From Chitinophagaceae bacterium (GTDB taxonomy: Bacteria > Bacteroidota > Bacteroidia > Chitinophagales > Chitinophagaceae): a stretch of 29,190 nt of DNA. Position 1 is the first letter of the stretch; every line of letters begins with the position of its first letter. The notes beneath the pieces were generated by a model, which searched no databases, was not told where the DNA came from, and was given only the letters and a program-made list of their open reading frames with translations. The stretch lies in contig JAEUVW010000243.1 in NCBI GenBank assembly GCA_016786525.1, positions 1-29,190 of the forward strand. The letters run 5' to 3'. Position numbers and translations under genes: made by a program. Positions 22,342 through 29,190 of the stretch are shown one piece after another.

Positions 22342-25300
22342 TTACATATTCCTCCTGTACTGGCCGCCCACTTCGAACAATGCTTTGGTGATCTGGCCCA
22401 GCGAACAGTATTTAACTGTTTCCATCAGTTCGGCAAAGATGTTCTCGTTGTGCACCGCTACCTGCTGCAGGCGTTTCAGGGCTTCTTCGCCCTTGTCGCC
22501 GCTGCGTTTCCAGAGCGTCTGTACATTGGCGATCTGGAATTCCTTTTCTTCCGTTGTGCTGCGGATGACCTCTGAAGGGATCACCGTCGGCGAGCCTTTG
22601 GAGCTGAGGAAGGTATTCACCCCGATGATAGGGAACTCGCCGGTATGCTTCAGTGTTTCGTAGTACAGGCTTTCTTCCTGGATCTTGCTGCGCTGGTACA
22701 TGGTTTCCATCGCACCCAGTACGCCGCCGCGTTCGGAGATGCGGTCGAATTCCTGCAACACGGCTTCTTCCACCAGGTCGGTCAGTTCTTCGATGATGAA
22801 GGAACCCTGCAGCGGGTTTTCGTTCTTGGCCAGTCCAAGCTCCTTGTTGATGATGAGCTGTATGGCCATCGCACGGCGCACGCTTTCTTCCGTCGGCGTA
22901 GTGATCGCTTCATCATAAGCGTTTGTATGCAGCGAGTTACAGTTGTCGTAGATCGCGTACAGGGCCTGCAGGGTAGTGCGGATATCGTTGAAGTCGATCT
23001 CCTGCGCGTGCAGGGAACGGCCGGAGGTTTGGATATGGTATTTCAGCATCTGGCTGCGCTCGTTGCCCCCGTACTTCAGCTTCATCGCTTTGGCCCAGAT
23101 GCGGCGGGCCACACGGCCGATCACGCTGTATTCAGGGTCGATACCATTGCTGAAGAAGAAGGACAGGTTCGGCGCAAAATCGTCGATATGCATGCCCCGG
23201 CTCAGGTAATACTCTACAAAGGTGAAGCCGTTGGAGATCGTAAAGGCCAGCTGGGAGATCGGGTTCGCGCCCGCTTCGGCAATATGGTAGCCGGAGATGG
23301 ATACGCTGTAGAAATTGCGTACGCCTTCGTTGATGAAATATTGCTGCACATCGCCCATTACCCGCAGCGAAAATTCCGTAGAGAAAATACAGGTGTTTTG
23401 CGCCTGGTCTTCTTTCAGGATGTCTGCCTGCACGGTACCCCGCACGGCTTTCAGCGTTTTGGCCTTGATGTCGTTGTATACATCGGCCGGTAATACCTGG
23501 TCGCCGGTTACGCCGAGCAGCATCAGGCCCAGGCCGTTGTTGCCTTCCGGCAGCTTTCCATTCCCGCCCTCGGCTGCCTGGCCAATGCCTACTGTAGCAC
23601 TGTAGTACGGCCGGGCAATGCCTTTTTCTGTATAGATCGCGTCGATCTTCGCGTTTACTTCCGCTTCCAGTCCATTGGCTTTGATGTACAGTTCGCATTG
23701 CTGGTCGATGGCGGCATTCATAAAGAAGGCCGTGATCGTCGGGGCCGGGCCGTTGATCGTCATCGAAACGGAGGTCTTGGGATCGGCGAGGTTGAAGCCA
23801 CTGTACAGTTTTTTCGCGTCGTCCAGTGTCGGCACACTCACGCCGGAGTTACCGATCTTTCCGTAGATATCCGGGCGGTGATCGGGATCCTGACCGTATA
23901 GGGTCACACTGTCAAAAGCCGTGCTCAAACGCGCTGCAGGCAGGCCTTTGCTTACGTAGTGGAAGCGTTTGTTCGTACGCTCCGGTCCGCCTTCTCCCGC
24001 AAACATACGGGTCGGGTCTTCGCCTTCGCGCTTAAACGGATAGATACCGGCTGCATAGGGAAATTCGCCCGGGAAGTTTTCGCTGAGTACCCATTGCAGG
24101 ATCTCGCCCCAGGCTTCAAACCTTGGTACGGCTACTTTAGGAATCTGCGAATGCGATAAAGACTCGGAATGCGTTTTGATTTTTAGTTCCTTGTCGCGTA
24201 CTTTGAAGGTATAATATTCGTCCTGGTACTGGCGTTTTTTGGCTTCCCAGTTCTTCAGCAGTTCCAGGTTTTTCGGATCGATGTCCAGGCTTGTTTTCTG
24301 GTACACTTCTTCCAGGGTTTTGATCAAACGGTCTTTGTCTTCAACCTGGCTGGCGGCCAGTGTTTCGATGGTCTTGCGGATGCCGAACAGCTTTTGTGCC
24401 ACGGTTGCCTGCTCTTTGGAGCGTTTGTCGTACCCACGGTTGTTCTCAGCGATCTCGCTCAGGTAGCGCGCCCTTGCCGGCGGGATGATGAATATTTTCT
24501 CACTCAGCTCGTCGCTGGCGCTGAATCGGGATTGCAGGTCGGCGCCGGTTTTCTCGACGATCTTGTCCATCAGCGCGCGGTACAGGGTGTTGGTGCCGGG
24601 GTCGTTGAACTGCGACGCGATGCTGCCGTAGACGGGCATGGTTTCGGCGTCTTTATCAAATAATTTATGGTTGCGCTGGTATTGTTTTTTCACATCGCGC
24701 AGGGCGTCCATGGCGCCGCGTTTGTCAAATTTGTTCACGGCTACGATGTCCGCAAAGTCCAGCATGTCGATTTTTTCGAGCTGGGTGGCGGCACCGTATT
24801 CGGGTGTCATCACGTACATGCTCATATCGCAATGCTCGGTGATCTGCGTATCGCTCTGGCCGATACCGGAGGTCTCGAGGATGATCAGGTCATACTTCGC
24901 GGCTTTGAGGATGTTTACCGCATCGTGGATGTAACGGGATACGGCCAGGTTGCTCTGGCGGGTAGCCATAGAGCGCATGTATACGCGCGGGTTGCGGATC
25001 GCATTCATACGGATGCGGTCGCCCAGCAAAGCACCACCGGTTTTGCGTTTGGAAGGATCTACGGAGATGATGCCGATGTGCTTTTCCGGGTAGTCCAGCA
25101 GGAAACGGCGTACCATTTCATCGACCAGGGAGCTTTTACCGGAACCGCCGGTACCGGTAATACCCAGCACAGGGGTTTTGCTGGTAGCGGCCTGCTCTGA
25201 AATGTTTTTCAGCATCGCGATCGTTTCCGGCAGCTCGCTGAAATTTTCGGCTGCAGAGATCAGGCGGCCGATGTCTTTGGGGTTTTTATCCTGCAGGTGC

Positions 25301-25752
25301 CCGGCTTCGCCGTTCAGCTGGTTGCCGGTGGGGAAATCGCTTTTTTCCAGCAGGTCGATGATCATGCCTTCCAGGCCCATAGCACGGCCATCGTCGGGGG
25401 AGTAGATCTTTGTAATGCCGTATTGGTGCAGTTCTTCTATTTCTGTCGGTAAGATCACTCCTCCTCCGCCGGCAAAGATGCGGATGTGCCCGCAGCCTTT
25501 TTCTTTCAGCAGGTCGTACATGTATTTCAGGTATTCCACGTGCCCGCCCTGGTAACTGGTCATGGCGATGGCATTGGCATCTTCCTGTATCGCACAATCC
25601 ACTACGTCCTGCACACTCCTGTCGTGGCCCAGGTGAATTACCTCGGCACCATTGGACTGCATGATCCGGCGCATAATGTTGATGGCAGCATCGTGCCCGT
25701 CGAACAGGGATGCGGCGGTAACGATACGGATCTTATTTTTTGGTATAAACAT
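22342..25752 (-). CDS. icmF: Fused isobutyryl-CoA mutase IcmF (B12-binding, G-protein and mutase domains)
   Basis: A 1136-residue adenosylcobalamin enzyme interconverting isobutyryl-CoA and n-butyryl-CoA, and possibly related acyl-CoAs. In order it has a B12-binding domain (1-135, DGH at 18-20), a MeaB-like GTPase chaperone (~190-420; P-loop GTGGSGKS at 200-207, NKFD at 340-343) and a mutase domain (~545-1136). Two substrate-pocket positions identify the type. By eye alignment, Phe584 (TRMFAG) takes the place of Tyr89 of methylmalonyl-CoA mutase, and Gln785 (AQNTCIF) the place of Arg207. Phe/Gln is the isobutyryl-CoA mutase pair. Fused length and domain order match IcmF. It supports branched-chain or fatty acid metabolism. 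Single-gene transcript with a strong terminator. Confidence 0.95.
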   Translation of the reverse strand: MFIPKNKIRIVTAASLFDGHDAAINIMRRIMQSNGAEVIHLGHDRSVQDVVDCAIQEDANAIAMTSYQGGHVEYLKYMYDLLKEKGCGHIRIFAGGGGVILPTEIEELHQYGITKIYSPDDGRAMGLEGMIIDLLEKSDFPTGNQLNGEAGHLQDKNPKDIGRLISAAENFSELPETIAMLKNISEQAATSKTPVLGITGTGGSGKSSLVDEMVRRFLLDYPEKHIGIISVDPSKRKTGGALLGDRIRMNAIRNPRVYMRSMATRQSNLAVSRYIHDAVNILKAAKYDLIILETSGIGQSDTQITEHCDMSMYVMTPEYGAATQLEKIDMLDFADIVAVNKFDKRGAMDALRDVKKQYQRNHKLFDKDAETMPVYGSIASQFNDPGTNTLYRALMDKIVEKTGADLQSRFSASDELSEKIFIIPPARARYLSEIAENNRGYDKRSKEQATVAQKLFGIRKTIETLAASQVEDKDRLIKTLEEVYQKTSLDIDPKNLELLKNWEAKKRQYQDEYYTFKVRDKELKIKTHSESLSHSQIPKVAVPRFEAWGEILQWVLSENFPGEFPYAAGIYPFKREGEDPTRMFAGEGGPERTNKRFHYVSKGLPAARLSTAFDSVTLYGQDPDHRPDIYGKIGNSGVSVPTLDDAKKLYSGFNLADPKTSVSMTINGPAPTITAFFMNAAIDQQCELYIKANGLEAEVNAKIDAIYTEKGIARPYYSATVGIGQAAEGGNGKLPEGNNGLGLMLLGVTGDQVLPADVYNDIKAKTLKAVRGTVQADILKEDQAQNTCIFSTEFSLRVMGDVQQYFINEGVRNFYSVSISGYHIAEAGANPISQLAFTISNGFTFVEYYLSRGMHIDDFAPNLSFFFSNGIDPEYSVIGRVARRIWAKAMKLKYGGNERSQMLKYHIQTSGRSLHAQEIDFNDIRTTLQALYAIYDNCNSLHTNAYDEAITTPTEESVRRAMAIQLIINKELGLAKNENPLQGSFIIEELTDLVEEAVLQEFDRISERGGVLGAMETMYQRSKIQEESLYYETLKHTGEFPIIGVNTFLSSKGSPTVIPSEVIRSTTEEKEFQIANVQTLWKRSGDKGEEALKRLQQVAVHNENIFAELMETVKYCSLGQITKALFEVGGQYRRNM

Positions 25753-25782
25753 GTTAGTATAAATATTGTGGCTAAAATTAAT

Positions 25783-26274
25783 CTAATTCTTTTTTAAGAA
25801 AATAAAGCCTGCTACCCGTGAATAGTCGGCTGTGTGTATTGTTATATTGTTTAGTTTTAATTCAGAAGGAGTGCTTGCGCTGGCTCTTGCACTAAGGCAG
25901 TTTTCTGCTTCTTCCCATTCTCTGGGTACCGGATATTTTACATCTTTTATAAAAAAGGTGTCTGTTTCTCCGGACAGGTATATTTTGCATTCGCTATACT
26001 TATTGCCCGATAACGTTGAGCCAAAAGTATCTTTGTTCATTACTGGTGATGGAGTAAAAAAAATATCTGTTTTAAGCAGATCAGAAAAATTACTGCCGGT
26101 AGCATAATTCAACCTGATCACTGTATCAATACTTTCCGGGCTGAAGCCTACAAATGCAATACTAAAAGGTATTTCATAAATGCTGTCCGCACAATGCACC
26201 GTCTTTTTCTTACAACCTGAAAAAACCAATACGAATGCTACCAGGTATAGCAGTCTGCCTGTCTGAAATTGCAT
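25783..26274 (-). CDS. Hypothetical lipoprotein
   Basis: A 163-residue protein with a lipoprotein signal peptide (LLYLVAFVLVFSGCKKK; lipobox FSGC). The mature part contains alternating beta-like strands (IPFSIAFVGFSPESIDTVIRLNYA, CKIYLSGETDTFFIKDVKYPV) and three more cysteines. The segments DTVIRL and YLSGETDTFFIKDV fit a small beta-sandwich, but no family is recognised. It has a perfect TAnnTTTG box upstream and lies 30 nt before icmF in the same direction, so some read-through into icmF is possible. Function unknown. Confidence 0.75.
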   Translation of the reverse strand: MQFQTGRLLYLVAFVLVFSGCKKKTVHCADSIYEIPFSIAFVGFSPESIDTVIRLNYATGSNFSDLLKTDIFFTPSPVMNKDTFGSTLSGNKYSECKIYLSGETDTFFIKDVKYPVPREWEEAENCLSARASASTPSELKLNNITIHTADYSRVAGFIFLKKN

Positions 26275-26291
26275 CCACTTATTTTATGCGG

Positions 26292-26299
26292 CAAATTTA
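26292..26299 (-). promoter_or_regulatory. TAnnTTTG -7 box of the lipoprotein gene 25783-26274
   Basis: On the minus strand TAAATTTG, a perfect -7 match, 18 nt upstream of the ATG. It may also serve icmF. Confidence 0.45.
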
Positions 26300-26386
26300 C
26301 ACATTTTATCCTGCCTATTGAATAGCGGTAAGCATCCATTTTTTGCCCCGGCAACAGCAGACAGAGGAGGAAATGCAATTTGGGGA

Positions 26387-26394
26387 TACCTTTG
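26387..26394 (+). promoter_or_regulatory. TAnnTTTG -7 box of the TPR gene
   Basis: TACCTTTG, a perfect -7 match, 18 nt before ATG 26412. It lies inside the longer frame starting at 26343 and so supports the shorter start. Confidence 0.5.
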
Positions 26395-26411
26395 AGACAC
26401 AGCAATACCGA

Positions 26412-27122
26412 ATGAAAGTCTCCAACTGTTTTTTACTGTTTATATTTATTGTTATTTCAGGTAATGATACTGCAGCCCAGGGAATAAGCATTGATGAGTG
26501 GAATAATGAAGCGGCAGCGAATATCAGGTTGTTGCCAAAATACGGGTATGCAAAAAAGACACGAGCGCAAAAAGAGGCTGACGAGGAATTTATCGCCGCA
26601 AGCATGAAAACTTGTTCCTCCAGGCGCGAAGCGTCGGATAAAATGATTGCAGTTGGATTTAAATACCTGTACAAAGACGTGAAGACTGCAATGTACCGCT
26701 TCAATCAGGCCTACCTGCTGGACTCTGCTAATTCAGATATTTATTGGGGGTTCGGGGGCGTTTACATGGTGCTGGGCGATCTGGAGCGTGCCCGGGCACA
26801 ATACCAGTATGGCCTGAAGTATGCTCCCGGTAATGCACATCTGCTGACAGACTATGGCACCTATTTTTTGCTGCTGCATTACGCATACGCAGAGATAGAT
26901 AAAAAGAGGGCTGATCTGCAGCTTGATTCAGCAATAACTTATCTCAATAAGTCCTTTACACAGAATGCGAAAGATCCCAATACCTGTTATAAGCTTTCTG
27001 TTGTAAACCTGCTCCGGAACGATTGTAAAAAAGCAAAACATTATCATGACCTTTGTCTTTCCCTGGATGCCCATACGATAGATACCGGCTTTACAACGCA
27101 GTTAAGGCAGAAATGCAAATAG
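26412..27122 (+). CDS. Exported tetratricopeptide-repeat (TPR) protein
   Basis: A 236-residue protein from ATG 26412, chosen because it begins with a signal peptide (MKVSNCFLLFIFIVISGNDTAAQ) and because the -7 box lies just upstream. The mature part holds TPR-like helical pairs: AMYRFNQAYLLDSANSDIYWGFGGVYMVLGDLERARAQYQYGLKYAPGNAHLLTDYGTYF, and LDSAITYLNKSFTQNAKDPNTCYKLSVVNLLRNDCKKAKHYHDLCLSLD. The protein is expected in the periplasm as an interaction scaffold; no partner is indicated by its neighbours. It is divergent from the lipoprotein gene 25783-26274. Confidence 0.8.
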   Translation: MKVSNCFLLFIFIVISGNDTAAQGISIDEWNNEAAANIRLLPKYGYAKKTRAQKEADEEFIAASMKTCSSRREASDKMIAVGFKYLYKDVKTAMYRFNQAYLLDSANSDIYWGFGGVYMVLGDLERARAQYQYGLKYAPGNAHLLTDYGTYFLLLHYAYAEIDKKRADLQLDSAITYLNKSFTQNAKDPNTCYKLSVVNLLRNDCKKAKHYHDLCLSLDAHTIDTGFTTQLRQKCK

Positions 27123-27261
27123 GTACCATAATCAACTCTGTTTTTGTTTTAAAAATCAACACAAAACGGCATTTTCAATCACATACAGAGCAGCAAGCCA
27201 TAAACATAGGATTTACCCTATTCAGGCGATAATTACCCCATTACCGAATTGCCAAATTGGC

Positions 27262-27269
27262 TAAATTTG
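27262..27269 (+). promoter_or_regulatory. TAnnTTTG -7 box of recR
   Basis: TAAATTTG, a perfect -7 match, only 6 nt before ATG 27276, implying a nearly leaderless transcript or a slightly different start site. Confidence 0.35.
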
Positions 27270-27275
27270 CTTCCT

Positions 27276-27905
27276 ATGATTTTCTCCTCGAGGCTGATAG
27301 AAGATGCGGTTGCTGAATTTTCCAAACTACCCGGTATCGGTAAAAAGTCGGCGTTGCGCATGGTATTGCACCTGCTGAAGCAGGATACGGCTGAGGTACG
27401 CTCTTTTGCCGATGCTTTACTGCACATGAAGGAAGACATTACTTTTTGCAGCGAATGCCACAACATTTCCGACACAGCAGTCTGCGCGATCTGTGTGAAC
27501 ACGCAGCGCAACAAGAACCAGATCTGCGTGGTGGAGAACATCCGCGACGTGATCGCCATCGAGACCACACAGCAATACAACGGCGTGTACCATGTGCTGG
27601 GCGGTATCCTGTCGCCGCTGGACGGTGTGGGGCCGGAGCAATTGCAGATCCAATCGCTGGTGGACCGGGTACATAAAAACCCGGACATGCAGGAGATCAT
27701 CATGGCACTGAACCCTACACTGGAAGGGGACACTACGGTATATTACATCTCCCGCCAGCTGCAGCAGTTGCCGGTAAAGATCACCACCATCGCGCGGGGC
27801 ATCTCCTTTGGCGGGGAACTGGAATATGCGGACGAAATGACCCTGGCCCGCTCCATATCGAAACGTCTGCCCATTGATAACTACGTGAATATCAGCGGAC
27901 AGTAA
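27276..27905 (+). CDS. recR: Recombination mediator protein RecR
   Basis: A 209-residue protein of normal family length. It shows the N-terminal helix-hairpin-helix (FSKLPGIGKKSALRMVLHLL), a four-cysteine zinc finger (Cys58, 61, 70, 73: FCSECHNISDTAVCAIC), a Toprim domain (ICVVENIRDVIAIE ... YHVLGGILSPLDGVGPE) and the Walker-B-like C-terminal segment (ITTIARGISFGGELEYADEMTLARSI). RecR acts with RecO (and RecF) to load RecA on single-strand gaps. ATG 27276 is used; the frame extends a few codons further upstream without a good start. Confidence 0.97.
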   Translation: MIFSSRLIEDAVAEFSKLPGIGKKSALRMVLHLLKQDTAEVRSFADALLHMKEDITFCSECHNISDTAVCAICVNTQRNKNQICVVENIRDVIAIETTQQYNGVYHVLGGILSPLDGVGPEQLQIQSLVDRVHKNPDMQEIIMALNPTLEGDTTVYYISRQLQQLPVKITTIARGISFGGELEYADEMTLARSISKRLPIDNYVNISGQ

Positions 27906-28030
27906 TGAGGATTTCGGATTTATGAGGTATGATTTTAGATTTCTGTCAATCAAACATCTAAGCTCAAAAATCAAAAATTCCCCTTCCGTCAATCCTACAT
28001 CTGAAATCAAAAATATTACGCTCCTCTGTG
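27906..28030. repeat. AT-rich intergenic repeat, copy 1
   Basis: Starts at the recR stop. It shares GATTTATGAGGTATGATTT (27917-27935) with 28451-28469, and the words ATCTAAGCTCAAAAAT and TTCCGTCAATCC with copy 2. Left end GATTTCGGATTT and right end ATCTGAAATC are partly complementary. Confidence 0.6.
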
Positions 28031-28037
28031 CCAACTC

Positions 28038-28442
28038 ATGAAAGGAAAATACTACTGTTGCCTTTTATTTTCTGTTCTATTTTGCTTCATTGCGCTACAT
28101 AGTCTCCATAATTATATGGTGTACAAGGCGGCCATCACCCAGAGCAGCCCGATTGAATACACTTTTACCGGAAAGGAAAAACGAGGAGGGCGTGGCAGTT
28201 ACTATATCATGAACGTGGTTTACAAGAATGAATCCTACACTGTAGGGATTACCGGCAGGGATTATGTACAAATAGATGATAAGCAATTCCCCGATTTGTT
28301 CTATTCCGATACCAATGGCATGGTGTGCTCCGAATGGGATATGAGCGCTTCACTAAGGGTGTTTGTGCTGTTTTCAATCGGATTTATTGTTGCGGTAACA
28401 GGAGTAATAGGGTATGGAAGGAAAGCGAAACCAGCAAAATGA
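28038..28442 (+). CDS. Hypothetical small membrane protein
   Basis: A 134-residue protein with two membrane segments: residues about 6-22 (YCCLLFSVLFCFIALHS) and about 105-125 (LRVFVLFSIGFIVAVTGVIGYG). Between them is an ~80-residue, beta-like extracytoplasmic domain (IEYTFTGKEKRGGRGSYYIMNVVYKNESYTVGI). The layout resembles DUF3592-type small membrane proteins, but I cannot assign it firmly. It is bracketed by two related AT-rich repeats, each starting at a stop codon. Confidence 0.6.
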   Translation: MKGKYYCCLLFSVLFCFIALHSLHNYMVYKAAITQSSPIEYTFTGKEKRGGRGSYYIMNVVYKNESYTVGITGRDYVQIDDKQFPDLFYSDTNGMVCSEWDMSASLRVFVLFSIGFIVAVTGVIGYGRKAKPAK

Positions 28443-28610
28443 TGATTTCAGATTTATGAGGTATGATTTCTGATTGTGCGCCAATCCAAAATCTCAAATC
28501 TGAAATCAAAAACCAAAATCCTTTTCCGTCAATCCAGGATCTAAAATCTAAGCTCAAAAATTCCGCTCAATCCCCAATCTGAAATCAAAAATCAAAAATC
28601 CCCATTAAGG
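28443..28610. repeat. AT-rich intergenic repeat, copy 2
   Basis: Contains a perfect 12-bp inverted repeat, GATTTCAGATTT (28444-28455) and AAATCTGAAATC (28496-28507), plus further copies of CTGAAATCAAAAA. It shares several words with 27906-28030. It lies between the small membrane protein and the transketolase promoter and may act as a transcription end. Confidence 0.6.
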
Positions 28611-28612
28611 CC

Positions 28613-28620
28613 TATTTTTG
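28613..28620 (+). promoter_or_regulatory. TAnnTTTG -7 box of the transketolase gene
   Basis: TATTTTTG, a perfect -7 match, 20 nt before ATG 28640. Confidence 0.5.
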
Positions 28621-28639
28621 CCGAAATTTTTCCCGACAA

Positions 28640-29190
28640 ATGGAATTGCAACAACTCCAACAGATGGCTGCCCAGGTGCGCCGCGATATCGTAAGAATGG
28701 TGCACGGCGTGCAAAGTGGTCATCCCGGAGGCTCTTTGGGTTGTACGGACTTTATGGTCGCTCTTTATTTCGAAGTGATGAAGCACAAGCCGGAATCCTT
28801 TGATATGGATGGCCTGAACCAGGACCTGTTTTTCCTGTCCAACGGGCATATTTCCCCCGTATTTTACAGTGTGCTGGCCCGTTCGGGATATTTCCCTGTA
28901 TCGGAGCTGGGTACTTTCCGCAAGCTGAACTCCCGCCTGCAGGGGCACCCGACCACGCACGAGCACCTGCCCGGCGTACGCATTGCCAGCGGTTCCCTGG
29001 GCCAGGGTCTGAGCGTCGCTTCCGGCGCGGCTTTGGGTAAAAAACTGAACAAAGAAACAGATACTACCGTATATGTGCTGATGGGCGACGGCGAGTTGCA
29101 GGAAGGCCAGAACTGGGAAGCCGCCATGTTTGCCGCACACCACAAACTGGATAACCTGATCGCAACGGTTGACCTGAATGGCCAGCAGAT
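28640..29190 (+). CDS. Transketolase, N-terminal subunit (3' end outside window)
   Basis: The first 183 codons from ATG 28640 are visible. The product begins MELQQLQQMAAQVRRDIVRMVHGVQSGHPGGSLGCTDFMVALYFEVM. It carries the thiamine-diphosphate binding elements: SGHPGGSLG, LSNGHISPVFYSVLA, GSLGQGLSVASGAALG and the GDGELQEGQNWEAAMFA ... VDLNGQQ motif with the metal-binding Asp and Asn. Short spacing and the opening sequence fit split transketolases, in which the N-terminal subunit (about 280 residues) and the C-terminal subunit are separate adjacent genes. The partner would lie just downstream, outside the window. It transfers two-carbon ketol units in the pentose phosphate pathway. Confidence 0.93.
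   Translation, partial: MELQQLQQMAAQVRRDIVRMVHGVQSGHPGGSLGCTDFMVALYFEVMKHKPESFDMDGLNQDLFFLSNGHISPVFYSVLARSGYFPVSELGTFRKLNSRLQGHPTTHEHLPGVRIASGSLGQGLSVASGAALGKKLNKETDTTVYVLMGDGELQEGQNWEAAMFAAHHKLDNLIATVDLNGQQ

Noticed and set aside
27222..27243. TTACCCC near recR as a fourth ECF site
   Set aside because: On the minus strand no GTCTTA follows at 13 nt and no minus-strand gene starts downstream.

Overview
The window looks like a chromosomal segment of a Bacteroidota bacterium, probably of the Chitinophagaceae or a near relative. The signs are two proteins with type IX secretion (T9SS) C-terminal sorting domains, several SPII lipoproteins, an ECF sigma / FecR (FecR + DUF4974) / STN-domain operon, a DUF2807 'head GIN' lipoprotein, a fused isobutyryl-CoA mutase, almost no Shine-Dalgarno sequences, and many promoters with the Bacteroidota -7 box TAnnTTTG. 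The genus cannot be fixed from the sequence alone. No tRNA, rRNA, CRISPR array, transposase or integrase was seen.

Region 1 (1-6960, + strand) is an RHS polymorphic-toxin locus. A large RHS protein, cut by the window start, ends in a variable tail with a hydrophobic, glycine-rich C-terminus and is followed 1 nt later by a polytopic membrane protein (candidate immunity). Two displaced 'orphan' tail modules follow. The first is a 644-nt copy of the RHS core joined to a tail with a phospholipase-A2-like motif, plus a membrane-anchored candidate immunity protein. The second is a short tail without core, plus another membrane-anchored candidate immunity protein. A ~98-nt structured repeat, present three times in the same orientation, sits at each module boundary (3731-3828, 5803-5902, 6861-6957). 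From about 2690 to 6870 the DNA is clearly more AT-rich than the RHS core.

Region 2 (7034-14521) is envelope related. It holds a lipoprotein with a degenerate T9SS-like end, a DUF2807 lipoprotein, a surface-repeat protein, a membrane thioredoxin-like protein, and a minus-strand operon of ECF sigma, FecR anti-sigma and an STN/carboxypeptidase-regulatory/surface-repeat outer-membrane protein. Three near-identical sites, TAGGGGTAA[A/G]-N13-GTCTTA, lie upstream of the sigma operon, the second surface-repeat gene and the DUF2807 gene. They look like the promoter of this ECF sigma factor and define a local regulon. The transducer of this signalling operon carries a surface-repeat domain where a TonB-dependent receptor would normally be expected.

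Region 3 (14537-21000, minus strand) holds a secreted subtilisin-like protease with a T9SS sorting domain, a lipoprotein, the tRNA thiolase mnmA, a PhnA/YjdM zinc-ribbon protein and a secreted beta-propeller-like T9SS protein. Region 4 (21200-22223) is a zeta-toxin-like ATPase overlapped by a small upstream gene, a probable toxin-antitoxin pair. Region 5 (22342-29190) holds icmF, a lipoprotein, a TPR protein, recR, a small membrane protein bracketed by AT-rich intergenic repeats, and the start of a transketolase N-terminal subunit gene cut by the window end.
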